A DNA stretch of 64,000 nucleotides from DATHTS01 sp965219305 (GTDB taxonomy: Bacteria; Acidobacteriota; Blastocatellia; Pyrinomonadales; Pyrinomonadaceae): contig OZ244725.1 in the NCBI GenBank assembly GCA_965219305.1, forward strand, positions 1,550,001 through 1,614,000. The letters are read 5' to 3'. The translations under genes and the position numbers were made by a program. Below are positions 42,541-51,215 of the stretch, piece after piece (position 1 is the stretch's first letter; each line of letters opens with the position of its first letter). The notes beneath the pieces were generated by a model that was not told the origin of the DNA, ran no database searches, and worked only from the letters and a program-made list of their open reading frames with translations.

Positions 42541-42733
42541 AAGGTTAAACGGGTGATAAAACCGGATTCATTGTTGTTGTTTTAGTCTGAAATTTCTCAT
42601 ATTTTTTTTGGAGAATTCACATTTTTATGTAAGATTTCGGAAAAAAAAAACATATATAAATAGAAGGCAAAAAAATTGTCTTTGTCCCTTGCGGGAAAAA
42701 ATCTAAAACAATTAAATAGGAGATAAATAAATT

Positions 42734-43438
42734 ATGATACCCGATTCAAGATGGTTTCCGACTAATTTTCCGGCGCGTGCCGATTGGTTTAGTAACTTTT
42801 CAAAACAATTTGCAACCGTCGCCGACGGTCTCGGCTTTTCGTCAGAAGATACGAAAAGTGTCGAAAACGATAATCAGGTGATGCTGTTTTTGGCGGAGGT
42901 TTTTGTGCAGGCGAAGGCGTTTGACGATGCGGTGCGGGCATATCGCACTGAGATTACCGAGGGCGACACCGGCGAAACGACACCGCAGTTTCCGGCGAAT
43001 CCGGCGTTTAATCCGCCGGTTTCCGTGCCGACGGGAATTTACGAGCGTCTGGACAATCTCGTCAAAAGAATTCGCGTCGCGCCCGGTTATACGGATGAAA
43101 CCGGCGCGCTGCTGGGAATTATTCCGAAATCTCCGGCAGATAAACCTTCTGACGATGTAAAACCTATGGTTCAGACGTTTGCCGCGCAGTTCGGGCATCA
43201 TTTTTCCGTCGTCGTCGAAAACCGCGGAAAAGCGACGATGTGGGATGTTTTGATCCGGCGCGAAAAACAGGAAAAATGGCAAAACGTCAAAACCGCGTCC
43301 GGCAAATCCGTTAATGTCGAGGTCGAATTGAGCCAGCCCGACACGCCCGAACGAATTCAGGTTATCGTCCAACTCAAGAAAAATAACGAAAATTACGGTC
43401 AGCCGTCCGATCCGGTTTATGTAACGCTCAATCCTTGA
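42734..43438 (+). CDS. hypothetical protein (234 aa)
   Basis: Starts MIPDSRWFPTNFPARADWFSN with GGAG about ten bases upstream. The N-terminal half is helical (EDTKSVENDNQVMLFLAEVF, DAVRAYRTEITEGDTGE); the C-terminal half is beta-rich (AAQFGHHFSVVVENRGKATM, SVNVEVELSQPDTPERIQVI), like an Ig/FN3-type fold. I know similar proteins only as hypotheticals. No signal peptide. Followed by a strong hairpin. Confidence 0.7.
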   Translation: MIPDSRWFPTNFPARADWFSNFSKQFATVADGLGFSSEDTKSVENDNQVMLFLAEVFVQAKAFDDAVRAYRTEITEGDTGETTPQFPANPAFNPPVSVPTGIYERLDNLVKRIRVAPGYTDETGALLGIIPKSPADKPSDDVKPMVQTFAAQFGHHFSVVVENRGKATMWDVLIRREKQEKWQNVKTASGKSVNVEVELSQPDTPERIQVIVQLKKNNENYGQPSDPVYVTLNP

Positions 43439-43459
43439 GCGACGGAAAACGGAAAATCG

Positions 43460-43510
43460 AAAACGGAAAACGGAAAATATTAAAATGCCGTTTTCCGTTT
43501 TTGAATTTTG
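43460..43510 (+). terminator. terminator hairpin built from ACGGAAA words
   Basis: Perfect 14-bp stem AAAACGGAAAACGG / CCGTTTTCCGTTTT with a 14-nt loop; the left arm is preceded by further ACGGAAA copies from 43442. It ends the gene above and belongs to the inverted word class seen elsewhere. Confidence 0.7.
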
Positions 43511-43638
43511 ACCGGCGATATTTTACGATCTTCAATTCTCCTCTTTACAATTTAACTGACGAACCCGAACCTGCGGACAGACATCAAAGCACGGACGCTG
43601 TTAAATTTTTTATAAAACTTAAAATCAAAATTTTCCAA

Positions 43639-44400
43639 ATGCTGAAAAATATATTTTCGACAACCGCTTTTTTATTATTAATTTTTACTTTTTCATTAGG
43701 CGCGGCGGCGCAGACCGGAAAGCAGGAACAGACAAATAACAGTTCCGGCAAAAAGAACGCGCGTCCGGGCGAGACGAAAATCGAAACGGAAAAACCCGCA
43801 GTTAAAACGAGCGATTCGATTGATTATTTTTACGAATTTTCACAGCCGCAGTTTCTCGTTTCGCACGTCCGCATCGAACACGACGAAAACGGGAAAGGCA
43901 CGATCACGCTTGCGAAAATGGATTTCGACGAAGAATATACCGATCCGATTCAGCTTTCCCAAGCGACGCTGGAAAAAATTAAAACGCTTTGGAACGCGCT
44001 CGACTTTATTAATTCGGGCGAAGATTATCAATCGAAAGAACGTGATTACGGGCATATCGGCAATATGACCTTTAAAATGCAAAAGGGTGAAAACGCGAGA
44101 ACCGCAAAATTTAACTGGTCGGAAAACGCGGACGCGCAGGAGTTGGCGCACGAATATAAAAAAATCACCAATCAATTCGTCTGGATGTTCGACATCACGG
44201 TTTCGCGCGAAAATCAACCGCTGGAGTCGCCGCGCATTATGAAATCGCTCGATTCGTTATTAAAACGCGACGAAGTTTCCGATCCGCAGCAGATGATACC
44301 GTTCTTAAAAAAATTGAGCGAAGACGAACGTGTGCCTTTGATTACACGAAATTACGCGCTTCGTCTGGTCAAGGAAATTGACAAGAAAAACAAGAAGTAA
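43639..44400 (+). CDS. secreted hypothetical protein (253 aa)
   Basis: Start at MLKNIFSTTAFLLLIFTFSL, a signal peptide ending in GAAAQ; the longer frame upstream runs through the repeat hairpin and is rejected. A low-complexity Lys/Thr linker follows. The body has DYFYEFSQPQFLVSHVRIEH, KGTITLAKMDFDEEYTDPIQ, MTFKMQKGENARTAKFNWSE and a C-terminal helical part. Unknown function, probably periplasmic. Confidence 0.7.
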   Translation: MLKNIFSTTAFLLLIFTFSLGAAAQTGKQEQTNNSSGKKNARPGETKIETEKPAVKTSDSIDYFYEFSQPQFLVSHVRIEHDENGKGTITLAKMDFDEEYTDPIQLSQATLEKIKTLWNALDFINSGEDYQSKERDYGHIGNMTFKMQKGENARTAKFNWSENADAQELAHEYKKITNQFVWMFDITVSRENQPLESPRIMKSLDSLLKRDEVSDPQQMIPFLKKLSEDERVPLITRNYALRLVKEIDKKNKK

Positions 44401-44451
44401 AAAATATCTGTCCGCCGGTTGCGGAAAAAATTACAGATAATTTCAGGAAAA

Positions 44452-44488
44452 GACGCGAACCGAAAATCTTCGGATTCGCGTCTTTTTT
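44452..44488 (+). terminator. terminator
   Basis: GACGCGAACCGAA / TTCGGATTCGCGTC stem with one bulge and a 4-nt loop, then TTTTTT. Between convergent genes. Confidence 0.85.
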
Positions 44489-44516
44489 AATTGACATTGA
44501 GGTGATGAAAATTAGT

Positions 44517-46019
44517 CTATATCGTTACATAAGAAGTTTGATTCTGCCGATTGACTAATAGAAGAACAGGTTTATCGCCGGATGCCGTCAGAGCCGTTTT
44601 GACATCAGAAAGCGTGTTTACGCTGCGGCGATTGATCTGCATAATCACATCGCCTTGCTGCAAACCGGCATCTTCGGCTTTGCTTCCAGTCTGCACATCG
44701 GTAATTACAAGCCCGCCTTTGACATCTTTTAAGCCCAATTGTCCCGCGATTGCCGGTGTCAGAGGTTCGACTTGCAGACCGAGTTTTCCGCCCGCAGATA
44801 AGTTTTCGGCATCGCCGGATTTATCGTTATTTTTATCGTTTGCGGCGATTTGTTCGGGATTGAATTCTCCTAATTTCGTCGTAAAAGTCTGCTCACTTCC
44901 GTCGCGCATAACGGTTAAATTGACATCCGTTCCGGGCGCGGTGTTCGCTATTTTATTGCGGAATTCATTTGAATCAACAACATTTACGCCGCCGACCGCC
45001 GTCACGACATCGCCTTGTTTAATTCCGGCTTTGTCCGCCGGACTTCCCGCCTTGACCGAATTTATTAAAACTCCGAAATTGTCTTTTAAACCGAAGCTGT
45101 TCGCCAGATCGGAATTCAAATCCTGAATGCCGATGCCGAGCATTCCGCGCCGCACTTTTCCGGTAGCGACCAATTGCGTCATCACGGATTTCGCCATATT
45201 CGACGGAATCGCAAAACCGATGCCGATGCTGCCGCCCGACGGTGAAATTATCTGCGAGTTGATGCCGACGAGTTCGCCGTCGAGATCAACTAATGCACCG
45301 CCGGAATTTCCTTGATTGATCGCCGCGTCGGTTTGCAGAAAATCTTCAAAACTTCCGTCGGAAAGTCCCGTCGCGCGACCTTTGGCGGAAATAATTCCGC
45401 TCGTTACGGTCTGGCGAAGTCCCAGAGGATTGCCGAGCGCGAGAACGACATCGCCGACGCGCACTTTGTCCGAATCGCCGAGCGCGAGCGCGGGAAGATT
45501 CGCCGCGTCAATCTTTAAAACCGCCAGATCGGAAAGCGGATCTGTGCCGATGACTTTCGCCGCGTAAGTTTTGCGGTTGAGCAGTTCGACTTGAATTTTT
45601 TCCGCTTTATCAACGACGTGATTATTGGTCAAAATTATCCCGTCCGCGCCGACGACCACGCCCGAACCGAGCGCGTGTTCGGTCTGCGGTTTCATCTGCG
45701 GAACTTTGCCGCCGAAAAACTGTTTCAGCAAAGGATTATTCTGCAACTGCGACATATCATCATCGCCGCCGCCGCTCGTCACTTTTATGTCTGAACGAAT
45801 CGTAACGACGGACGGCGAAACTTTCTGCACGATGTCGGCGTAAGAACCCGCCGCCGCACGCGGATTAAGAATCGGCGCGGTTGAATTATTGTCCGTTTGA
45901 ACAGTCTGCGCGGATAGATGCGGCAAAATTAAAGCGGAAAATGCAATGATTAATCCGAGAAAAATTGCCGCCGCGCTCACGAATTTTGTTCGATTTCTTT
46001 TTGCTATAAATTTATTCAT
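44517..46019 (-). CDS. HtrA/DegP-like periplasmic serine protease
   Basis: 500 residues. N-terminal signal-anchor (FVSAAAIFLGLIIAFSALIL). Protease triad: His in GIILTNNHVVDKAE, Asp in DPLSDLAVLKID, Ser in AINQGNSGGALVDLDG. Two PDZ domains follow (LGIGIQDLNSDLANSFGLKD, and LGLQVEPLTPAIAGQLGL). It degrades or refolds damaged envelope proteins. An exact sigma-54 promoter at 46179-46193 and a terminator-like hairpin at 46053-46089 lie upstream. This makes HtrA part of the sigma-54 group with the NtrC-type regulator next door. Confidence 0.95.
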   Translation of the reverse strand: MNKFIAKRNRTKFVSAAAIFLGLIIAFSALILPHLSAQTVQTDNNSTAPILNPRAAAGSYADIVQKVSPSVVTIRSDIKVTSGGGDDDMSQLQNNPLLKQFFGGKVPQMKPQTEHALGSGVVVGADGIILTNNHVVDKAEKIQVELLNRKTYAAKVIGTDPLSDLAVLKIDAANLPALALGDSDKVRVGDVVLALGNPLGLRQTVTSGIISAKGRATGLSDGSFEDFLQTDAAINQGNSGGALVDLDGELVGINSQIISPSGGSIGIGFAIPSNMAKSVMTQLVATGKVRRGMLGIGIQDLNSDLANSFGLKDNFGVLINSVKAGSPADKAGIKQGDVVTAVGGVNVVDSNEFRNKIANTAPGTDVNLTVMRDGSEQTFTTKLGEFNPEQIAANDKNNDKSGDAENLSAGGKLGLQVEPLTPAIAGQLGLKDVKGGLVITDVQTGSKAEDAGLQQGDVIMQINRRSVNTLSDVKTALTASGDKPVLLLVNRQNQTSYVTI

Positions 46020-46052
46020 AATTACTCGATCTTTTTAATAAAACTAAAAATA

Positions 46053-46089
46053 AAACAGTCGTTTGCCTACCCCTTGCAAACGACTGTTT
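46053..46089 (-). terminator. hairpin in the htrA leader (attenuator or sRNA end)
   Basis: A perfect 14-bp stem (AAACAGTCGTTTGC / GCAAACGACTGTTT) with a 9-nt loop. On the minus strand it is followed by TATTTTTAG, so it looks like an intrinsic terminator. It stands between the sigma-54 promoter and the htrA start, 34 bp above the start codon. Confidence 0.65.
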
Positions 46090-46178
46090 CCCCCTTTTGC
46101 CTACAGGCAGTTTTTGTTTCAGATGAAGATGCTGCCTCTCTACTGCGCTTAACCATCTTCCTTCGCTATTATGTAATC

Positions 46179-46193
46179 GCAAAGAACGTGCCA
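46179..46193 (-). promoter_or_regulatory. sigma-54 promoter of htrA
   Basis: Minus strand TGGCACGTTCTTTGC, exact -24/-12 match. Upstream are TTGTGACAAAAT (46266) and its facing partner ATTTCGCCACAG (46290-46301), a likely activator site. The rest of 46194-46405 has no gene. Confidence 0.8.
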
Positions 46194-46405
46194 AAATTTT
46201 TCTTGTTAAAAACTTCTAATTTGCGGGAATTTTATAAAAATGAGCGGCGAATTTATTTCAGACGGTTGTGACAAAATTGAACTAAAAACCATTTCGCCAC
46301 AGTTGTTATCGAGATTTGATTTGAAAATTTTAGATGTTTGTTCCGAATTTTTAGAAACAGACAACCCGGATTTTCGCTGAACTGAAAAGCAAACTGGCAT
46401 CTGAT

Positions 46406-46927
46406 TTGCTTCATTTCTTGCAAGAAGCACTTAAAACGCTTCCGGGAGTTTTGAAAAACATTTTGTCGAGATTGAAAAAAACATTGCTTGTCCGAAAAAT
46501 AATCGTTGCGGCAATGATGATCTGCGCCGTCGGTTTCGGCATTTTCCGCTTAACCGGAGCAAGCCGCGGAATCGTAATTACTTACGATTCCGATCTGCGC
46601 GATAAAATCGCCCGAACCGAAACCGTTAAAATAAACTCTCCGCTCAATGATCCCGACATTGAAAACATCAGAAAAAAGTTTTTAGAGACCGAAAATTATG
46701 TTAAAGACGGTGAAGATGAAAAATCGCTGAATGCCGTTAACGACATCAAACGTCAAACCATTTCGCTCGCCGCCGACAATTCCAATCCGCACCGCATAAT
46801 TTTCCAAAACGTCGAAAACGAGATCGCCGGAATCGAAAAAACTCTGCACGACGGCGATGACGACAAAGCAAGTCGTGAGATTGAAATTTCTCTTAAAGAA
46901 TTAGATGACGCAGATCGTAAAAGGTAG
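46406..46927 (+). CDS. hypothetical single-pass membrane protein
   Basis: 173 residues if begun at TTG 46406; the true start may be further in, because a near sigma-54 motif overlaps this TTG. One membrane segment (IIVAAMMICAVGFGIFRLTG), then an outer part with Asp/Glu-rich helices (FLETENYVKDGEDEKSLNAV, LHDGDDDKASREIEISLKEL). No known family. It is divergent from htrA and convergent with the NtrC-type gene. Confidence 0.65.
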   Translation: MLHFLQEALKTLPGVLKNILSRLKKTLLVRKIIVAAMMICAVGFGIFRLTGASRGIVITYDSDLRDKIARTETVKINSPLNDPDIENIRKKFLETENYVKDGEDEKSLNAVNDIKRQTISLAADNSNPHRIIFQNVENEIAGIEKTLHDGDDDKASREIEISLKELDDADRKR

Positions 46928-46953
46928 GAAACACGAAACCGAACGCAGAAAAA

Positions 46954-48309
46954 TCAATCGTCCAAATCTATTCCGAAGCGTTCCGCCATTCGGTAAAGTG
47001 TTCTTCGATCAATTCCCATAACTTCGGCGGTTCTGGTGCGGTTGTGTTCCGTTTTTTCCAAAACGAACTGCAAATAACGCTTTTCAACTTCTTCGAGCTT
47101 CGGCAGATCGTCGTAAAGTTCGTGCAGATGAAAGCGTTCGGCAGCTTTTTTGTTCGATTCCGAATTTAACTTTTCCGGCAGATCTTCCGGCAAAACTTCG
47201 TTGCCGCGCGAATGCAATACGGCGTATTCAATCGCCGCTTCGAGTTCGCGGACGTTTCCTTTCCATTCGTAAGCCGACAAAAAATTGATCGTCTGTTCGG
47301 AAAATTCGACGTTCGTTTTTTCGGCTTTGGCGAGTGCTTTATTTAAAAAATGTTCGGCGAGCAGCGTAATATCGCCTTTTCTTTCGCGCAGCGGCGGAAC
47401 TTTCAAACTGAAAACCGACAGGCGATAATACAAATCTTCGCGGAAGTTTCCGGCTTCGACTTCCCTTTCCAGATCGCGGTTCGTGGCGGCGATGATTCTG
47501 GCATTTACTTTCGTATTCGTGCTTGAACCGACGCGGCGGATTTCGTTTTCCTGCAAGGCGCGAAGCAATTTGACCTGCATCGCCAGAGAAATTTCGCCGA
47601 TCTCGTCGAGAAAAAGCGTGCCGTTTTTCGCTTCTTCCCAAAGTCCGCGGCGGTCGCCGTTCGCGCCCGTGAACGCGCCTTTAACGTAACCGAAAAGTTC
47701 ACTTTCGAGAAGCGTTTCGGTCAACGCGCCGCAGTTGACGGCAACGAAAACTTCATTTTTGCGCGGGCTGTTTTGATGAATCGCCTGCGCGACGAGTTCT
47801 TTTCCCGTGCCGGATTCGCCGGAAATCAGCACGGTCGAACGAGTCGGCGCAACCTTGGCGATTTCCTTGTAAAGTTCGATCATCACGGGCGAACGTCCGA
47901 CAATCGCCGTCGAAACCGGATCGTTTCCGGGAATTTCCGCGCCGGTGTTCGTTTTCGCTTTTTCCAATGCCCGCCGCGCCGTCTGCACGACATCTTCGAC
48001 CTTGAAAGGTTTCGAGATAAAATCCCACGCACCTTCGCGCGTTGCTTCGACCGCCGTTTCAAGCGTTCCGAAACCCGTAACCAAGATCACGGGCATTTTC
48101 TCGTGCAGTTCCTTGAGCAGATCGAGACCGCTTTTTCCCGCTTCGAGATTGATGTCGCTGACCAAAAGATCGAATTTTTCATCTTCCGCGAAACGCAGAG
48201 CATCCGTCGGATCACCTGAGGTTTTTACCTGCCAGTCTTCGGATTCAAAAATCTCCTTGAGCAGTTCGGTCGAAGCCGCATCGTCGTCCACCACGAGAAT
48301 TTTTTTCAT
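46954..48309 (-). CDS. NtrC-family sigma-54-dependent response regulator
   Basis: About 451 residues from MKKILVVDDDAASTELLKEI. Receiver domain with phospho-Asp in DLLVSDINLEAG and Lys in FISKPFKVED. AAA+ domain with GESGTGKELVAQAIH (Walker A), GYVKGAFTGANGDRRG (the GAFTGA loop that contacts sigma-54), and GTLFLDEIGEISLAMQ (Walker B). The Fis-type HTH is at the end (HNRTRTAEVMGIDRRTLYRM). It activates sigma-54 promoters; four exact ones are in this window, three within 4 kb. Its kinase partner is probably the gene at 49017-50549. Confidence 0.95.
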   Translation of the reverse strand: MKKILVVDDDAASTELLKEIFESEDWQVKTSGDPTDALRFAEDEKFDLLVSDINLEAGKSGLDLLKELHEKMPVILVTGFGTLETAVEATREGAWDFISKPFKVEDVVQTARRALEKAKTNTGAEIPGNDPVSTAIVGRSPVMIELYKEIAKVAPTRSTVLISGESGTGKELVAQAIHQNSPRKNEVFVAVNCGALTETLLESELFGYVKGAFTGANGDRRGLWEEAKNGTLFLDEIGEISLAMQVKLLRALQENEIRRVGSSTNTKVNARIIAATNRDLEREVEAGNFREDLYYRLSVFSLKVPPLRERKGDITLLAEHFLNKALAKAEKTNVEFSEQTINFLSAYEWKGNVRELEAAIEYAVLHSRGNEVLPEDLPEKLNSESNKKAAERFHLHELYDDLPKLEEVEKRYLQFVLEKTEHNRTRTAEVMGIDRRTLYRMAERFGIDLDD

Positions 48310-48340
48310 AAACGGAAAAATCATAACCTATTTTTTGTAA

Positions 48341-48386
48341 AAAAATAAGCGGCGTTGCACATTCGGGCAATTCCGCTTATTTTTGT
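48341..48386. terminator. terminator between PepSY gene and regulator
   Basis: AAAAATAAGCGG / CCGCTTATTTTT stem with a 20-nt loop and T-run; symmetrical, usable in both directions. Confidence 0.7.
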
Positions 48387-48408
48387 TTTTGAATTGTGTT
48401 TTTGTTTT

Positions 48409-48849
48409 TTAATTATCGGAATCATCACTTCCGGTCGTCATAGTTTTTTTACTTTTCGTCTTTTTGTCGGACGTTTTCTTATCCGTCATCTTTTTGTCTT
48501 TACTCATTCCGGTCATACTCGTCGTTTTTTCCTTTTCTGATTTGATAACTTTGCCCGACATATCTACCCAAACATTTATGACCGCATTATTTTTTTCCTT
48601 GATATTGAACCAGTAAACCGATTTTCCTTTATAAGTGTCGGTTTTACTGCTTTCGACCGTTCCCGGAAATTTTTTCAATGCGACGGCTTGCGCCTGTTCG
48701 ATCGTAACGGTTTTTGTTTTTTTGTCCGTTTTCTTCTCCGTTTTGTGAAACGGGTTTTTTAAGTGAAACGGACTCGCATAAGTCGAAACATTCGCACCGA
48801 CAACTAATGCACCGCAGAGAACTGCACCTGTAATAACTTTTTTGATCAT
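48409..48849 (-). CDS. secreted PepSY-domain protein (copy 1)
   Basis: 146 residues. Signal peptide MIKKVITGAVLCGALVVGAN, then one PepSY domain (VTIEQAQAVALKKFPGTVES, YWFNIKEKNNAVINVWVDMS, KVIKSE) and a long Lys/Ser/Thr tail with DKKT words. PepSY domains inhibit or bind proteases in the envelope. An exact sigma-54 promoter and paired TGTGGC boxes lie upstream, in the same spacing as in copy 2 (50688). Lies between kinase and regulator genes, so it may be their feedback element. Confidence 0.88.
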   Translation of the reverse strand: MIKKVITGAVLCGALVVGANVSTYASPFHLKNPFHKTEKKTDKKTKTVTIEQAQAVALKKFPGTVESSKTDTYKGKSVYWFNIKEKNNAVINVWVDMSGKVIKSEKEKTTSMTGMSKDKKMTDKKTSDKKTKSKKTMTTGSDDSDN

Positions 48850-48912
48850 AACTTTTTTTACTCCTGTCTGAAATTTTCCGCTCGTTTTTCTCAGCGGCTG
48901 ACGTTCATATTC

Positions 48913-48927
48913 GCAACGAACGTGCCA
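48913..48927 (-). promoter_or_regulatory. sigma-54 promoter of PepSY gene 1
   Basis: Minus strand TGGCACGTTCGTTGC, exact match to TGGCAC-N5-TTGC, 64 bp above the start codon. Confidence 0.85.
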
Positions 48928-48979
48928 GAATAAAACTTCCGTATTTATTGAATCTGAGTTTTAAAATATTCAAAAATAA

Positions 48980-49008
48980 TGTGGCGAAAATGTATGATGT
49001 GGCGAAAG
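48980..49008. promoter_or_regulatory. paired TGTGGCGAAA boxes, probable activator site
   Basis: TGTGGCGAAAA at 48980 and TGTGGCGAAAG at 48998, exactly 18 bp apart, 53 bp above the sigma-54 promoter. The same pair with the same spacing stands above PepSY gene 2. Confidence 0.65.
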
Positions 49009-49016
49009 TGTAGTTC

Positions 49017-50549
49017 TTAAACTGCCGGAAATTCGGTGATAAAGGAAGTTCCTTTACCGGGCGAACAACTTTTAATTTTGATCGCAGCATTATGTTCGTT
49101 CAAGATTTGTTTGACGACGACCAAACCCAAACCCGTTCCTTGTCCGCGTTCTTTCGTCGTGAAAAGCGGCTCGAAAATGTGTTTTTGCGTTTCTTCGCTC
49201 ATTCCCGTTCCCGTGTCGGAAATTTCGACAGTCATTTGTTCTTGAATATTTTCCGTAGTTATTCGCAGTTCGCCGCCGTTCGGCATCGCGTCGGCGGCGT
49301 TGTTTATCAAATTTAGAAAAACCTGCTGAAGACGTTCGGCGTTGGCTTTGATCGGAAACAGTTTTTCGGCGGCATTAAAAGTAATTTCAATCTTTTCAGC
49401 TTCGAGTTTCGGCGCGACGATCTGGATAATATTTTCGAGGACTTTATTGGCATCAATCGTCTCGAAAGCGACATCATCGAGCCGCGTTTTGTCGAGCATC
49501 GAATGAACTATCGTTTCGATTCTACCGATCTGCGAACCGATTATATCGAGTCTTTTTCTCGCCGCATCGTCCGCATCAAACTGCTTCTGTAAAAGCTGAA
49601 CGTGTCCGCTGATCAAATTCAGAGGCGTTCCGACTTCGTGCGCGAATTGTGCGGCGGTCTGTCCGGCGGCGGCGAGTTTTTCAGACTTGGAAAGATTATT
49701 CGTCGCCCGCCAGATTTCCTTGTTGGCGGTTTCGAGCTGTTCATTTCTCTTTTCTAAATTAACGGTCGCTTCTTTAACTTTTCCTTCTAAAATTTCGTTT
49801 TGCCGTTCCCGCTCGACCGTAAATTGTTCGATTTTGTCGAGCATTTTGTTGAGTTCGCGCCCCAAAATCCCGATCTCGTCGCGGCTGATAACTTCGGCGC
49901 GTGCCTTTAATTTTCCGTCTCTGGCTTGATGAAGTGCCGCAGTAATTTTATTTAGCGGGCGATTAATGAAAAATTTCGTCAATATATAAATCGAAAGAGC
50001 CGACAAGATTATAAACGCCAAAACGAGCGAAAATCCGAGAATCCAGAAACGCTCCGCTAAAGTCGAAAAAGTATCCAAATCTTCGGCGAATTCGACCGAA
50101 CCGACGACTCGCGCGTTTAAAATTACAGGCACGAAAACGCGGTAAACTCCTTGTAATTTGTCGTCAATTTTTACTTCCTGCCGGTTTAGTAAAGCATTTT
50201 CCACCGGAAACGACAGTTCCGAAATCGAATCTCCGTTTCCGGTTTCGATGCGTTTATTAAAATTCGTCTGGTAAATTTCCCAAACGCGAATTTTGTATTT
50301 CTCGGTTTTATATCGCTTGGCGGAATCGAGAATCTGAACTCTTTTCAAGACCAGATCGAAATTATTCAGCGGCAGAACATCAGCGATTTTTTCAGCGAGA
50401 TTTTCCGCCTGCGCTTCGGCGTATTCTTTTTGCTCGTTCTGCATCTGTTGAACGACGACCACGCCGAAAATCACAAACGTGATCGCCATTACGAAAATAA
50501 TTGCGACCGACGCGAGAATCGTTGTTTTAATGTGCAAAGGAATCCGCAT
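49017..50549 (-). CDS. sensor histidine kinase (NtrB/ZraS-like)
   Basis: 510 residues. First membrane segment ILASVAIIFVMAITFVIFGV, an outer domain of about 140 residues, second segment FWILGFSLVLAFIILSALSI, then HAMP (LNKITAALHQARDGKLKARA), a coiled coil, the H-box AQFAHEVGTPLNLISGHVQL and the ATPase domain (VFLNLINNAADAMPNGGELR, ISDTGTGMSEETQKHIFEPL, GQGTGLGLVVVKQIL). The outer domain suggests sensing of an envelope signal. It is probably the partner of the NtrC-type regulator two genes downstream. Confidence 0.95.
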   Translation of the reverse strand: MRIPLHIKTTILASVAIIFVMAITFVIFGVVVVQQMQNEQKEYAEAQAENLAEKIADVLPLNNFDLVLKRVQILDSAKRYKTEKYKIRVWEIYQTNFNKRIETGNGDSISELSFPVENALLNRQEVKIDDKLQGVYRVFVPVILNARVVGSVEFAEDLDTFSTLAERFWILGFSLVLAFIILSALSIYILTKFFINRPLNKITAALHQARDGKLKARAEVISRDEIGILGRELNKMLDKIEQFTVERERQNEILEGKVKEATVNLEKRNEQLETANKEIWRATNNLSKSEKLAAAGQTAAQFAHEVGTPLNLISGHVQLLQKQFDADDAARKRLDIIGSQIGRIETIVHSMLDKTRLDDVAFETIDANKVLENIIQIVAPKLEAEKIEITFNAAEKLFPIKANAERLQQVFLNLINNAADAMPNGGELRITTENIQEQMTVEISDTGTGMSEETQKHIFEPLFTTKERGQGTGLGLVVVKQILNEHNAAIKIKSCSPGKGTSFITEFPAV

Positions 50550-50687
50550 TTAGAGTCGTATTTTAGCACCGGTTAGCTCAAAAAACCATTAAAATCCCGA
50601 TTTACAAATATTTCGCCACAACATAAAAAGGAAGAACAATTTGTATCATTCTCCCTTTTTCCAGACTCAAGTTTGGTTTTACATTTG

Positions 50688-50984
50688 TTATTTAATGTTC
50701 GCGGCTTCCGGTAATTCATCTTTTACCCAGATTACTTTGCCGTTTCGCGCATTGATTAATTCGTGCGCCGTAATTCCGTCGCTTTCCAAAACAAAAACAG
50801 AATAACGCTCTTTGCCGTGATGCGTTATCAGATTTGACTGTTCGACGGTTCCGTTGATTCTTTTCAAAGCTATTGATTGAGCTTCTTCCAGACTGATTTT
50901 AGGCTTTTTGTCGCTGTTTGCCAGAACGCTGCCGCCCAACAAAACGACTGCCAATGTTGTTCCGATTAATAATTTTATTCGCAT
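50688..50984 (-). CDS. secreted PepSY-domain protein (copy 2)
   Basis: 98 residues from MRIKLLIGTTLAVVLLGGSV, a signal peptide. A longer frame reaches 51077, but the sigma-54 promoter lies inside it, so the short start is right; AGGAG stands six to ten bases before it. One PepSY domain: ISLEEAQSIALKRINGTVEQ, RYSVFVLESDGITAHELINA and GKVIWVKDE. It is smaller than copy 1 and lacks the Lys-rich tail. Upstream control region matches that of copy 1. Confidence 0.88.
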   Translation of the reverse strand: MRIKLLIGTTLAVVLLGGSVLANSDKKPKISLEEAQSIALKRINGTVEQSNLITHHGKERYSVFVLESDGITAHELINARNGKVIWVKDELPEAANIK

Positions 50985-51046
50985 TATAAATTCTCCTATC
51001 AAATTTAATCCCGGCGGTTTTTCTTCTTCCGCCGTTAAACTGAATC

Positions 51047-51061
51047 GCAAGCGTCGTGCCA
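51047..51061 (-). promoter_or_regulatory. sigma-54 promoter of PepSY gene 2
   Basis: Minus strand TGGCACGACGCTTGC, exact match to TGGCAC-N5-TTGC, 63 bp above the start codon. Confidence 0.85.
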
Positions 51062-51112
51062 ACCTCAGAACCCGCAATTACGCGATTATAATGATTTCAG
51101 AATGTTAAAAGT

Positions 51113-51138
51113 TGTGGCAAAACAGCAGATTGTGGCGA
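51113..51138. promoter_or_regulatory. paired TGTGGC boxes, probable activator site
   Basis: TGTGGCAA at 51113 and TGTGGCGA at 51131, 18 bp apart, 52 bp above the sigma-54 promoter; mirrors 48980-49008. Confidence 0.65.
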
Positions 51139-51215
51139 CATTGCTGGTTAAGTTATGCGGGCAGATTTTTTTTTCAGCGAATCCGATTTTTCATTTTTTT
51201 TTTCCAAACTTCTGC

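Noticed and set aside
43435..43638. N-terminal extension of the secreted protein at 43639
   Set aside because: The extension translates the ACGGAAA terminator hairpin; a clear signal peptide begins at 43639.
46012..46194. 60-residue minus-strand frame above htrA
   Set aside because: It spans the sigma-54 promoter and the terminator hairpin; composition not protein-like.
50985..51077. N-terminal extension of PepSY protein 2
   Set aside because: An exact sigma-54 promoter lies within it and a signal peptide starts at 50984.
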